Part shown: one piece after another, positions 21,455-32,849 of the stretch
How the letters are laid out: the number at the start of each line of letters is the position of its first letter
Position numbering within the stretch: the first letter of the stretch is position 1
From: Pleodorina starrii
Taxonomy: Eukaryota > Chlorophyta > Chlorophyceae > Chlamydomonadales > Volvocaceae
Reading direction: 5' to 3'
Assembly (NCBI GenBank): GCA_030267565.1
Contig: BRXU01000072.1
Coordinates: forward strand, 1-64,000
Length of the DNA stretch: 64,000 nucleotides
Notes under the pieces: model-generated
What the model was told of the DNA's origin: nothing
The model's database searches: none
Seen by the model: only the letters and a program-made list of their open reading frames with translations
Program-made: the position numbers and the translations under genes

Positions 21455-22560
21455 GAAGCGACAGCCGTACTCACTTAGAAGAGCTATTCGAGCGAGCCGC
21501 TGATACCTGCCAGTCCTCTCCCGCTAGCGCTACGACTTGCCAGCCACAACATACCATGTTCGGGGAATCCACGCCAGGCCGCTAGCTCCGACCTGCTCGC
21601 CACCCAGGCCGCCTGAGTATGTGTCCCAGCCTCAACGCACGTGCACCCTGCGATTAAGGAAGCGACAGCTAGGCGTACTCACTTGCTTGGGAGAGCTATT
21701 CGAGCGAGCCGCTGACACCTGCCCAGTCCTCTCCCGGCCGCTAGCGCTACGACTTGCCAGCCACAACATACCATGTTCGGGGAATCCACGCCAGGCCGCT
21801 AGCTCCGACCTGCTCGCCACCCAGGCCGCCTGAGTATGTGTCCCAGCCTCAACGCACGTGCACCCTGCGATTAAGGAAGCTACAGCTAGGCGTACTCACT
21901 TGCTTGGGAGAGCTATTCGAGCGAGCCGCTGACACCTGCCCAGTCCTCTCCCGGCCGCTAGCGCTACGATTTGCCAGCCACAACATACCATGTTCGGGGA
22001 ATCCACGCCAGGCCGCTAGCTCCGAGCTGATCGCCACCCAGGCCGCCTGAGTGTGTGTCCCAGCCTCAACGCACGTGCACCCTGCGAGTTGCAATCATCA
22101 TCATGATTGGGCTCAGGGGAATGCGGGTGCTGTGGCACATGCAAGGGTGGCCGGAGGGTGATAAAAACGGTACCGCAGCGGAGCAGCGACAGCCGTACCC
22201 ACTTGGGATAGCTATTCGAGCGGGCCGCTGACACCTACTCAGTACCGTACTCTCCCGGCCGCTAGCGCTTTGACGTTCCAGCCACAACACACCATGTTCA
22301 GGGAATCCACGCCAGGCCGCTAGCACCAAGCTGTTCGCCACCCAGGCCGATTGAGTGTGTGTCCCAGCCTCAACGTGCACCCTGCGAGTTGGAATCATCA
22401 TTAGGATAAACGAAGCGACAGCCGTACTCACTTGGGAGAGCTATTCGTTCGAGCTGGCCGCTGACACCTGCCCAGTCCTCTCCCGGCCGCTAGCTCCGAG
22501 CTGCTCGCTGCCCAGGCCGCCTGAGTGTGTGCCCCAGCCCCGATGTGCAGCCTGCGGGTT
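21455..22560. repeat. 217-bp tandem repeats
   Basis: The segments starting at about 21,535, 21,752 and 21,969 ('cgacttgccagccacaacat') are near-identical with a period of 217 bp. More diverged copies follow near 22,270 and 22,490, one carrying an extra 'taccgcagcggag' segment. Open frames of about 98 codons recur in every unit only because the unit is repeated. No recognisable protein is encoded. Confidence 0.75.
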
Positions 22561-22599
22561 GCAATCATCAATAGGATAAGGTTAAGCCATTCTCCACTT

Positions 22600-23535
22600 C
22601 TGGTAAGAACAGACGACCTGGAGTTGAACACAAAACATAACAAAATTTTGGAGCATACGCATTACGTCGTATGCATCACCAATCCTATTAGCGAACTTTT
22701 GTAAGTAGTTCCTCGTTGCGGTCCGCGGGCGTGCTCGTTGGGCAAGCGTCCGCCGGTGCAAAAGCATGCACTCCTCGGCGAGCATTAACCGGGCCCGCCG
22801 ACAAGGCTAACGACTCCTACCTTATCTTCAGCAACATCTTACATCATTGTCGGCGTTGTACCGAACTCGGTGAGGGCGTCTGGGTAGCCAAAGCCGAATG
22901 CTGACCGGTTGTTGGCGCGTGTTGCCGTGGTCAGGACTTCGCACATGCGCATAGTATCTAGAAATGCAGTAGCTATATTATCTATTAAACTATTTATTTA
23001 TACGCTTGAGTAAAGAAAAGAGCATTCATGCAGGCAATAGTCAACGCCATACGACCGGGAATTCCAGCACATATCCTGTTAGTGGCAAGTACAACTATTC
23101 CTTAGACAATAACGACCTTAGCAAATTTAACCGGCAGGTATTACAATTGTAATGAACAATCTCAGTCTCTTAGGAGGGGACCCTGTCGTACTCGTTGTCT
23201 TTTGCAACGAGTACGACATGGTTCCACAGACTGAACATACCGGACACGTAAGGCTAGCTCCATATATTCATTTCTGTTCAATTGTCAATATCCTTACGTT
23301 GTATTTAAACCGTTTTCAATGCTGTAATTAGCTCCTAAAATTTCAGCAACTTTGGGCGTCAAAATGCCTTGTTTCTTAGGGTTCCCTAGCTTCATTCTGC
23401 GAAATAACAACATAATCTCAGCCAACAAGGAAAGCGTTTGAGCACTAGAACAACAGTGAGATTCTGCACCTCCACACGCAGGAGCGCCTGCACGCGAGAC
23501 CCGGAACGCCTACCGTACACAGCCCCCGTTGCTAC
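22600..23535. other. Interior of the 4,280-bp insertion without a gene
   Basis: Mostly AT-rich sequence with no recognisable gene. A short hairpin occurs at about 23,187-23,219 (ctcgttgtc and gcaacgagtac with partner sequences around 'gtcgtactcgtt'). Confidence 0.4.
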
Positions 23536-23539
23536 TCTT

Positions 23540-24080
23540 CCGCACTGCAGCAGCTGTTCGGCCCCCTGTCCGCTGCTCTCCTCTGCTCTCCTGCCCTGCC
23601 GGGGCGGCGCGCCATCCGCAGGAGACATTGCCACTGGGTGGGGCCGGCTCCAGCAGGTGTACTGACACGGCTGGGGCCGGCTCCAGCAGTTACAATTGCA
23701 CTGGCGGGGTCGTCAACGACAGTTGGCAGTTGCACCGGCTGCAGATGTTGCGACAACGGCCACCCTTCAGATGTCACTCCCGGAGAGTCTGTCCTACCCT
23801 CCTAGCTGTTCGGCCCCCTCTCTGCTGCAGCTGCTGTTCTCTTCTGCTCTCCTGCACTGTTGGGGCGGTGCACCGTCCGCAGGAGACGATGCCGCACTGC
23901 AGCAGCGGTTCGGCCCCCTTTCCGCTGCGGCAGCTGCTCTCTTCTGATCTCCTGCCCTGCTGGGGCGGCGCACCGTCCGCAGGAGACGGTGCCGCGCGCC
24001 CTGCAGCAGCTGTTCGGCCCCCTCTCTGCTGCAGCAGCTGCTCTCTTCTGCTCTCCTGAACTGCCGGGGCGGCGTGCTGC
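23540..24080. repeat. Degenerate ~100-115-bp tandem repeats
   Basis: The module 'ctgctctcctgccctgccgg ... ggcggcg-caccgtccgcaggagac' followed by 'ctgcagcagctgttcggccc' recurs about four to five times with small length changes. It contains many CTG/CAG runs. Frames through it encode low-complexity Ser/Leu/Pro or Ala/Gly sequence, and no function is assigned. Confidence 0.65.
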
Positions 24081-24579
24081 TGCTCCTAAGACCCTAAAAC
24101 CCTTCACTGCTGCTCCCGTGCCCGTTTTCCACGAGCCCCCTGTGCCCCGAGCCCCCTGTGCCCCGAAGGCATACGCCTCCGAGGGCATACGCCTCCACAT
24201 CTTCGCCTCGTGTTTGTGTTTTGTAACTTTGACAGCAATGAACGAACTCGAAGTTGTGGTTTGACTGGGTTATAATTTGACCGGGGGTACAAATTCGGCA
24301 AGTCCTTACAATGAAACCCCACAGAACACCAGCAACATCATCTAGGGGATTTATTGGAGTCTCACTTGTAGACAGTACGTGCGCGGGTACGGGTGTGGGC
24401 GGGGTATCCGCCCTTGCCGAAGGGGGGGGGGCGGTGGGTGGGTGTAAACTATCGTACTCGCCGGTTTCACTGCCGGGCGTAACCCGGGCCCGCCAGTAAG
24501 TTCGCCTTGATTCCTTCTTTCTGATCCTATACCCTACCTGTAAGGAAGTTCAGGCTGGTAACAAATATCCTTCCAAAGC

Positions 24580-24735
24580 TGGGCGAGGAACGGTGGACCG
24601 GGGCCTGGCCGGGCCGGGGCTGGGCGGGGCAGAGGGGGACCGGGCCGGGGTTGGGTGAGGCAGGGCAAAGCTGGGTAGGGCATGGCTGGGCGAGGCACAG
24701 CGGGTCGGGGTCGGGCCGGGTGGGGTTCTAGCCGT
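24580..24735. repeat. GGGCCGG-rich degenerate repeats
   Basis: Short G-rich units (gggccgggg, gctgggcgggg, gggtcggggtc) recur irregularly. The stretch is strongly G-rich on the plus strand and has no coding signal. Confidence 0.45.
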
Positions 24736-25009
24736 CCTCTGCAAATGGGGCCGTAGGCGGTAGGTGTACAGCCCTCCTTAGCTCCGCCGGGTAGGGAGTG
24801 TGTGTGTTCTGGTGACCCGGCCGGGTAGGGACCTCTCAGACAACTGTGTTTGTATCGGCTGGCCGGCTTTTCGTTCCAGGCAGCAACGGGCACTTGGGTG
24901 CCGTTTGCTCCCGCTGTTTGGCTGCTGGTTGTGGATAGGGGGGGTGTCCCGGGCTTCTGGGAGATGCGAACTGCACTCGTCTCGTGTGCTTCGGTGAATG
25001 CCTCGTGTA

Positions 25010-25165
25010 TAGTCGAGACCATGTTGAAACAGCCCGTGTCACCCCGTGTCAAACACGAGCCGTGTTGAAACAGCCCGTGTCGCCCCGTGTCAAACACGAG
25101 CCGTGTTGAAACGGTGTCAAATTTTCCCTCATTTATTACACGGGGTTGCCATTTATACACGGCCC
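25010..25165. repeat. Right subterminal 41-bp repeats of the 4,280-bp insertion
   Basis: A 41-bp unit beginning 'gaaacagcccgtgtc' and containing 'gtgtcaaacacgagccgtgt' is present two and a half times, followed by further 'acacgg' half-sites. It mirrors the left subterminal cluster at 20,930-21,100. Confidence 0.6.
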
Positions 25166-25754
25166 TCAAGATTACAGACGTGCGTTCGTGGCGTTGCGGG
25201 GATTGCTCTGGCTCACTTGGAGGGGCTCCAGCCCAATGGACTGGCAGGGCGCACTGGGGCGGTCCGCCGTTGCAATGGCGGCCGGCGTGTCGTACACCGG
25301 CTACGGCACCCAAGCGGCGGACGCTGTGCGTTGCAGGAAAGAAGGCACTCTAGGGGATGGGGTATAGGATGCTGCTGCTAGCGGCGCCCTGCTGTCAACG
25401 CAGCCATTTCGCCTACAATGCGCCTCGATATAGGGAGAGCACTCCGGTGTTGCGGTGCCTCACAAGCAGACCTTTCCAGCGCGCGCCGGTGTGAAGTTGC
25501 GTTGCAGCAATCTTTAAATCAACAGCTCCCAATCAAACCCGTTGCGCCAAACTCGTGGCGCTGCATTCAGATGCGCATGCATGCCTGAATGCCCGGGCAG
25601 GTGGGGGGGCGGGACGCAAGGAATTGCTAGAGACGGACCCACAGAATTCTGCGGATCAGGAGTTTTCGAAGTCCAGCAAGCCCGTGATAATGCACCTGAA
25701 GGTCGCACGGCCGCAGCATCAGAAGGCCGGCGGCAATACCTGCAGCGCTCACTT

Positions 25755-26600
25755 TACATCGTTTGCTTTTGCTCTTTGTATGCAGGAAACGGCCTGAGCC
25801 TGCGCAAAGGCGAGCAAGTTAGACCGCCAGCAGGCACTAGTGGTCGTTGCCGCCTTTACGGCCACACCTCGGCCTGTAAAGGCTGAAATTCTTGAGCACA
25901 TGCATACAACACTGCCCCAAGGAATATGCGGTGCGTTAGTCGGAATATTGCGGTGGCCAGGCGAGGATAGCTTCATTCGGCTCGAAAATTCGTTGGGCAA
26001 ATAAACTTGCAAGACACAGCTGGAGGCCACAATACCTGCATAGTCTGACCCTCACAATGAAGTTGCTTTGCTCCGTGCATACAGTAAACGGTATGGGCCT
26101 GCGCAACGGCGATCTTTGTTATTAGGCCGCTGGGCTCCAGCAGTGGCAGTTGCCGCTCCCACTGCCCACGCACACCTCGGCCAAAGAAGGAAGGATGGAA
26201 TCCTTGCGGACATGAATACAACACACTGCCCTAGGGATATGCCGTGTGTTACGTAGGATGAGTGTTCGGCGGACAGGCGAGGGCCCGGCTCGGAAATCGC
26301 TGGGGCAACGAAGTCGGGGCGCCTGCTGGAAACGTGCAAGCAACACGAACGCCGCGGGCGTGTGACGGGCGCAATGACTGCAGGGCTCACACTACATAGT
26401 TTGCTTGTGCCCCTTGCAGACAGAAAACGGCCTTAGCCTGCGCAACGGCAAGCAACGTAGATACGTAGGCCGCAAAGCGCCACGCAGCGGCAGTTCGTTG
26501 CTGCTCTCACGCACTGTCCACACCTCGGCCACCAAACGCAGGAATTACTTCTGCATGCATGAATGTAACCCACTGTTTTTGTCTCTACGATGATAGGATA
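25755..26600. repeat. Degenerate ~320-bp tandem repeats, unit 2 copy
   Basis: Same repeats as at 530-1,790, with unit starts near 25,762, 26,060 and 26,405. They lack the 684-1,127 insertion. No gene is seen. Confidence 0.65.
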
Positions 26601-26649
26601 TGCATCAGATTTATACTATCGGCAGCCCGGCTTCATTCCCCTTGGAAGT

Positions 26650-26829
26650 GCCTGAGAGTTAGGGCACTGAATTTGTGAACGCAAGATCATTACAGGTACG
26701 ATCCCGGCCTTCGCAGAAGGCAGGGTGACCCATGGGGGCCCTGGTGTGGGACGAAGCAGGTGATCGCATGCATGGCTCTTTAGCCATGCGATCACCTGCT
26801 GTTCGTCCCACACACACCAGAACCCCCAT
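26650..26829 (+). mobile_element. tRNA-derived SINE-like element, unit 2 copy
   Basis: Orthologous to 1,871-2,072. The degenerate B-box GGTACGATCCC is at 26,695-26,705, and the 34-bp palindrome of unit 1 is missing. The downstream hairpin (26,732-26,829) is retained with both arms still complementary. A second, shorter palindrome (ccagtgcaggg / ccctgcactgg) follows at about 26,835-26,867. Confidence 0.5.
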
Positions 26830-27129
26830 TTCTACCAGTGCAGGGGCCCTGTACCCTGCACTGGTACGTAGAACTTAGCATGGTTGAATGTTCAACAATG
26901 ATGTGTCCTGGCATGCATGTCCATCTGGGAAGAATGCGTGCGGCGGCGGGGCGGGTACCCAGATGTGGTCCGAATGAGACGGAGCCCAGACACACGCAGA
27001 GGGGTGGGAAAAGCAACCCATCAAAGTCCATGCAAAAATGCGGTCACCGTGGGAGTGGTCTGCGCGTACCCGCCGAAGAGGCATCAGTCTAGCGATCTGC
27101 TCCCTTGCTGATCACACGCTAGGGCTTAC

Positions 27130-28020
27130 GGTCCAGCGTAAACTATCCTTTTCCTTTTGCGGGGCGTCCCAGCGGTAGCTAGGTGCGCTGGCGATGGGAC
27201 ATGCTGGTTGGCAGTGATAAATGTGTACACGTGCTCTCTATAAATGCGCACTTGAATAGTAAAAGAGCAGACCTATTATTCAATACAATGGATTACTTTT
27301 GGTGAGACGGATCCTTGTGAACGAAGTTTAATACAAATCCCCCTTTATTATGCTGGTTGTGGGTTTTAACACACCATACATTGTTGATTGAGTATAATCG
27401 ATTATTAGTATACTAAGCTTACACTCAACACCAGAGGAAAGTGCGTGTACTTCACTAAAGTTCACCTTTTCCGGAGAATCAGAATAATATAAGAGATTAA
27501 GGAAGGTGTTCTTGACTGAAGGGAACTTGCTTGAATAAAGTACACCTCCACTTTATTGGTGTGTGTAACTCTAATTAACTGAGGTAAGCGTTAAAATTAT
27601 ATAGAATTTCGGAAAATACATATTTTTAACAACTCGTTGCTTGAAAAGTGAAAGGAGTCCTTGCATGCATACTGGTCGTGGGTTTTAATGTAAGTAAGCC
27701 ACAACCACGTACACAGTTTAACAATAATTTTGGGGGACCCCCATTCATTACACTTAATGAAAAATCCCACATCAAGTTGTTATTTTATTCAAAAGTGTAC
27801 AGAGCGGTTTCAAGGATTCATCATGCACATACATAGCTTGCCACTTCACTAAACGAATATGAACGTATTCAAAATGCCAACTAGCTGTTTAGTGTTGCAT
27901 ACCGTTATTAAAAACAAAGAGCGAAAATCCTTCGTTTTCTTTTGTTTCATTCTCATGAAAACCGTCAGTTCTCTGCTATAACCCTATAAAACCCTATAAA
28001 CCCTAAAATCCTATATACAG
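27130..28020. other. AT-rich non-coding spacer, unit 2 copy
   Basis: Matches 2,360-2,976 joined directly to 4,364-4,730 of unit 1, which is what shows that 2,977-4,363 is an insertion. No gene is seen. Two or three CCCTAAAA-like words near 27,990-28,015 are not a telomeric array. Confidence 0.55.
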
Positions 28021-28040
28021 ATTATATTTCTATTCTATAT

Positions 28041-28185
28041 ATTATTATATTATATTATATTATATTATATTATATTATATTATATTATATTATATTATAT
28101 TATATTATATTATATTATATTATATTATATTATATTATATTATATTATATTATATTATATTATATTATATTATATTATATTATAT
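28041..28185. repeat. (TATAT)n microsatellite
   Basis: About 29 uninterrupted copies of the pentanucleotide TATAT. It is absent from the matching place in unit 1, where a (TA)n tract occurs instead. Confidence 0.95.
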
Positions 28186-28496
28186 GTGGGTCCCCACCCC
28201 CTTTTTCCGGGCGCAGTGGGGAGTCCAAATATGAGTGTAATCCGCTCAAGTGGGACGCATATACGCTACCCACTGACAAACATAGAACATAATGTATTGT
28301 AGATCGAAACCCTATGATTTACTTCGTTCCTACGCAGTCCTACGTAAGGCCCATGAGTCTGGGACTGCAGAACGCGCCTCCTCTAACCATTTTCCCACTA
28401 TCTTTATCAGTAATCTCTAGTTTTATCCTGCATACCGGTATTTATTATTGTAACACGGCGCTGAAACGTTCTAAACTCGCAGGTGGCTGAATGAGC

Positions 28497-29190
28497 GAGC
28501 TTCACTGGCAAAGTCAATATCTTTGGCATCAAACGCAGTAAAAACAAAATCAAGGAGGCAGGCGTAAAGCGGAAGGCCACTGACGCTGCTGGAAACCGCG
28601 CCGCCCGTGCGCTGCGCGATGCGCAAAGACAGGAAGAAGATAACACAATTGCTGATGACTACGGAGACAACACCCTGCATAACTCCGAATGGGTTCCTGA
28701 CGAGGTGCCGCCTGCAGGGCATGCCGATGCAGAGGGCGATCCACGGTCTGATGAGGGCAGCGATTACGAAGACGCCGATGAGGATTTCGTTGAGAATGAC
28801 GACGCTGCTGTCACTGGCGCCGATGGCGGCAGCACCCTACATGCTGTCGCATTCGACCCTGAGCTTGCTCGCCTCTACTTCGAACACACGCATGCCCGCC
28901 GCTTGTGTTACCCGTTCGTTGCTATTGGCGGCGTTGCCGTCTGCACTGCAGAGCGCCGTTGACAAGCGGAGCGACGAGGCCCTCTGCCCCGCATGTGGCG
29001 TTTCAGGATGCCAAAGTGGGCTGGCTCCGGTCCCCGTGACAGTCGTTTCGTGGGACCAGCCCATGGCCATCAGCCTCCCGCAGCGTACCTCGCTGTCCCA
29101 GTTGCCGAGTACCTTTCACCATTCGGCCCACTGCTGTCGACTGCCTTCCAGATACCGTGACTTCACTGCACCCCTGGCGGCGGCGTGACG
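28497..29190 (+). pseudogene. Orphan coding fragment, possibly transposon-derived
   Basis: After a stop near 28,496 the plus strand stays open to 28,962 without an early ATG. It encodes a basic start ('IKRSKNKIKEAGVKRKATDA'), a Glu/Asp-rich middle ('EGDPRSDEGSDYEDADEDF') and 'DPELARLYFEHTHARRLCYP'. This biased composition and GC-rich codon use look like real coding sequence. A +1 shift then continues as 'DEALCPACGVSGCQSG', a possible zinc-binding cysteine cluster, and 'VTVVSWDQPMA'. Both ends fade out and the segment is absent from unit 1, so it is probably a fragment of an inserted mobile element. A cysteine-cluster transposase is one guess; the family is not recognised. Confidence 0.3.
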
Positions 29191-29259
29191 GTTCACAACG
29201 TTCTGTGGTGGCGGGCTAGCCTGGTGCAGCAAGTGGACTACCTCAGCTTCTACACTCGG

Positions 29260-30560
29260 CATCAGGGTGGCTATATATTCGGGAGAAAATTTTGGAAATC
29301 TGAAGATATTTTTGCCGTGCAAAAAGCTGAAGGTTTAGGTAATCCGGCCTCACAGGTGGGCATGATATCTCCCGGGGCCGTGTTTAGCCGGGAAAATCCC
29401 CTCCTTGACAGATCCTGACAGATACCGGGGCTTCTGAGCCAGTATCTCTGGCCGTAGATACTCAGCAAAATAAGATAGCCACCCTGCTTGGCATACGAGA
29501 GACTTGACAGGTTCTGTGCGGCGATGCTCGATGCGCTGAGACAGAGGCTTTGAACAGCATGGTTGGCCTTCATGCACCTGCAGGGCTTGGTGACTGACTA
29601 CCCTGAAAGCTTGCCGGGTTGCGCACTGGGCACTGCTCCTTCGTCAAACTGCCAATCAGCGCGCGGCCTCCCTTGTTAGTCCTCAAAAAACCCTATTGTC
29701 TTCTCAGTATTCCCTCCAGCAGTCAAACTGTCAATCGGCACATACACGCGCACACATTCGTTGCACCGCTGTCGTCTCCCTCTAGGTCCACTGAAGGATC
29801 GTCCATATGTCTAAGCGCAACAGCCCGATATGCACTGGCGTGTCGAGTCCCTAGAATCCCCTCTACAGACGTCTCAGTGGCCCCAACCCTGTATGAGTAC
29901 GACCTCCCCTTCGGCCCCTCGTGTAGCGCCATCGGGTCCTTGCTCCAGTCGAACCAAGGAACGAAAGTGCTGCTGCATGCAGCAAGCAAGGCCTGCACCG
30001 ACGCCGGCGGGCTGGCCTGCCCCGCCCTCGGTTGCCAACAGGCCCTGGTTCATGGCCTGCTGGACGACGGGTGCCCGCTCCCCCTATCCTCCTGCTCCGT
30101 CCCCTTCAAGGATCTGCAGTAATGAATCCTCCAGCTCCATATATAGGCTGCCAATCGCTGTCTTCCGCGGTGTCGCTCGTAGCCGCCCCTGCACCCTCAG
30201 GTGGCTTGTAAGGCCCAGCCGCCTCCGTGTTGGCGGCCTCGGCCGCTATATCTGGCCCCCCGTGGAAAGCAGAGCCCCCTCGACAGCGGCGGCCGGAACA
30301 CTGCATAATGGCAACGCACGGTCGCCGGAGCCAGCTGCTGGCGCACGCAGGAGGCTGGCGCAGGAGGCCGGCAGGCGGCGGATGGAGCAGCGCCAGGGTG
30401 TACGTAGCAAGCCGGTCACATGCTGCTGGAGGTGCTGCTGCGTGCTGCTGGGGGTGCTGCTGCTGCTGCTGCTGCTGCATATATATGCGCCAGCTGCACC
30501 AAGATCGCGTTGAACCCCGCCTGCTGCGTGCGCCTGCTCTGCGTGCACCTGTGCGGCCGC
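29260..30560. other. Non-coding spacer, unit 2 copy
   Basis: Colinear with 5,215-6,270 of unit 1. It contains a (CTG) run near 30,450-30,480 that is longer than in unit 1. Open frames differ between copies and no gene is seen. Confidence 0.45.
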
Positions 30561-30561
30561 C

Positions 30562-32447
30562 CTATCGCCACCGGCTGTGCTGGCGGCGGGGGTGCCGGCT
30601 GCACCGCTGCCCGCCTGCCCCTGTGGTGCAGCCACTCCGCGTGCTTGGCCGTCCGCATGTCAGCAATATGCGGGGGCCCGTCCGGCTGTGCCTGCCGATT
30701 GAACATCTGGACGCACGGTGGTTATCATGCCAGCCTTGTCCATGGTCAGCCGGTTCCAGTCGTCCGAGTGGATCCCGTCGGCCCACGGTGCTGAAGCAGC
30801 GCTCGACACCAGCAACGTGCGTAATAATAAGGCCACTCATCAGCACCAGGCAGGGCCAGGTGGCTGATATGAGCTTCCTGAACTCGTCGAGGTGCGTGCC
30901 CCAGAAGTCGCGCACACCCTGCTGCTGGCTCTATGTCTGAGCTGGCCCGCCGGAAGCTGTTCCGCCCAGCCGCATACTCCAACGACCAGCACCTCCGCCT
31001 CTTTCGTTCGATCAAGCAGCCTGCGCTTCTTGAGAATGCGAATGCCCAGAGGGAAGGGGTACGACGGAGAGGAAGAGCCGAGGGAAAGATGGGGTGGAGC
31101 GAAACGAAAGGCAAGGTGTGATGAGCCGCGACCTAGCAGATAAATGCCCACGAATGAAGGCAACCCAACCAGGAAACACATCCAAGCAAGACAGTAACCC
31201 ATACAGACCTATCTGAAAGCGCAGCACAATCCTCACCATGTTCACCAGCTCCTCCAAGACACCCGCCGCGGAGCTGTTGATGAGCCCGCCCATTGTACCG
31301 CGGATCCAAGGAGAGACCGAGCGAGCGAGCCGGCTACTCGAGCTGTTCATCTCCCGTGCGCGTGCGTTGAGTAATGAACCAATCACGTGCACAGCCCGCA
31401 GGACTGCAAGCCAGGCACATGGCATGTACCAGTACACAGCTCAGCGTCGCGTAGGTACAAATAAAGGTGTGGCACGTACTTCTTGAGACACAAAACCTAG
31501 TGGGGATAACAGTCAGTCCCTTACACGCACGAGTGCAGCTGAATCGAGAAGTAGATCCAGTACCGCGTGACGTCGCCCAGACAGGGTGGACTGGTGGCCC
31601 TGGATAGCCCTGATGACCTTCTCGAAGGGCTCCAGCAGCGCACCGACCAGCTGTCACCGGGCGCCAAAGTGCTCCTCGGACATTACAGGATAGCGGTCAC
31701 CTCTCTCCTGCCGACTGGAAGAGGTCGCGCCGCTGCAGCAGGGCGCTCTGGTACGCCACCAGCAGGTCCTTGACGGAGCGAACGCAGCGCGCCGTTGACG
31801 TGAACCTGGTCTTGTCGGCGGGCTGCACCCGAGTACGAAAGTTAACCCACCCTGCTGTACGTCGGGTCCCCTCACCTACCGCATCTATCTCCATGGTGTG
31901 CGTGTAGATAGCCCATTTGCCCCACCAGCAGCTGCCTCGCCCACTTGCACGCGGCCGTGTTGTCCGTAACCAACCAGGCCACCACGCAGGTCCCGGTCGC
32001 TGGCAGACGTCAGAGTATTTTTGAAGCACGTCAGTTGCGGTAATAGGTACATGTATGTGTAGTGAGCCACCCGGCCGTACATACATGCACGAACCGCGCG
32101 CAGCAAAAGATTGCATTCCGGAATGCTCTTACCGACAAGCCGCCGTGTGCGTGGCTGATAGCTGAAATAAAGGTCCACGGTGTGCAGCAGGAACATGCGG
32201 CGATTGCTGCCCAGTGTGACGGTCACGGCGTACACGGACTGGCCGCGGCAGTTGGTACACCTCGCGCGCCTGGATGAAGGTATCCCGGTCGCCCTAACTG
32301 ATCCTCTAGATCCTCTAGATCGTAGGTCACCATGATGACATGCAACACCAGCACCTTGCTTGGGTTTGGCCTTTTCGGGCGAAATGATGAACATGCAGTG
32401 GATGCACTCTTTCGCTGTCCGCTTGTTTTTTTCACAATACATTCCAT
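30562..32447 (-). pseudogene. hAT-family transposase remnant, unit 2 (longer copy)
   Basis: The same decayed element as at 6,273-7,058 but with a central part. From the minus-strand ATG at 32,447 come 'KECIHCMFIISPEKAKP' (in a shifted frame; Cys-x2-Cys, possibly the first half of a BED-type zinc finger), 'VYAVTVTLGSNRRMFLLHTV' near 32,230-32,170, then 'VVAWLVTDNTAACKWARQLL' at about 31,990-31,930. The last has the T-D-N core of the hAT RNase H-like catalytic domain. At about 30,880-30,800 a damaged dimerisation region reads 'DEFRKLI' and 'VERCFST'. These pieces lie in different frames with stops between them, so the gene is dead. It entered the unit before the duplication because both units carry it at the same place. 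Confidence 0.6.
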
Positions 32448-32783
32448 GCGTGGCTGTTTAAATGCGTGGCTGTTGAAATGGCTGTCGAAATGGCCGCCGA
32501 CCACTCCAGGTTTTGCTGGCTCCGTCCTGTGCAGCGATGTGCAGCGATGTGCAGCTGGTTTCTCGCGCCAAGGCAACCGCTCCGCGCGAGACCTGCTCGT
32601 CCGTATCAATACGCACGTAAAACACGCCTGGCTGCGTAATGGGCCTCCGGGAGGCGTAACAAGCGTATTCCTTACGTACGAGGCGTGCTCTGGCGTGTTA
32701 ATGCGGATTACGTACGGTGCCAACGCTGATGCCAAGTGCGTGATTACCGTTACGTTCAATTCTATTGCAGATCGACTATTAAG

Positions 32784-32838
32784 CCCGGCCCGGCCCGGGC
32801 CGGCCCGGCCCAGCCCGGGCCGGCCCGGCCCGGGCTCT
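32784..32838. repeat. GGCCC-rich palindromic insertion next to the Harbinger empty site
   Basis: Repeated 'ccggcccgggccggcccgg' units, self-complementary, lie directly 3' of 'gatcgactatta'. They are absent at the matching place in unit 1 (9,297 onward). Confidence 0.7.
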
Positions 32839-32849
32839 CGCGCAGCCCG

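Larger units (their letters stand above)
20901..25180. mobile_element. 4,280-bp transposon-like insertion at the unit 1/unit 2 junction
   Basis: The unit 2/unit 3 junction reads 'gtcagcctgcgttcgtggcg' without interruption at 55,931-55,950. At the unit 1/unit 2 junction the same sequence is split after 'cctg' at 20,900 and resumes with 'tgcgttcgtg' at 25,181. The insert starts CGTCTGTACTTTTGGGGCC and its other end, inverted, reads CGTCTGTAATCTTGAGGGCC; the first 8 bases are identical and about 15 of 19 match. The target duplication is short and ambiguous (TG, possibly up to TGCGT). Both ends carry clusters of CACGG/CCGTG motifs. The interior is tandem repeats with no transposase. It is probably a non-autonomous DNA transposon. 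Confidence 0.65.

Noticed and set aside
27980..28020. Interstitial telomere (CCCTAAAA)
   Set aside because: Only two or three degenerate words, not a tandem array. The similar words at 4,680-4,705 are equally sparse.
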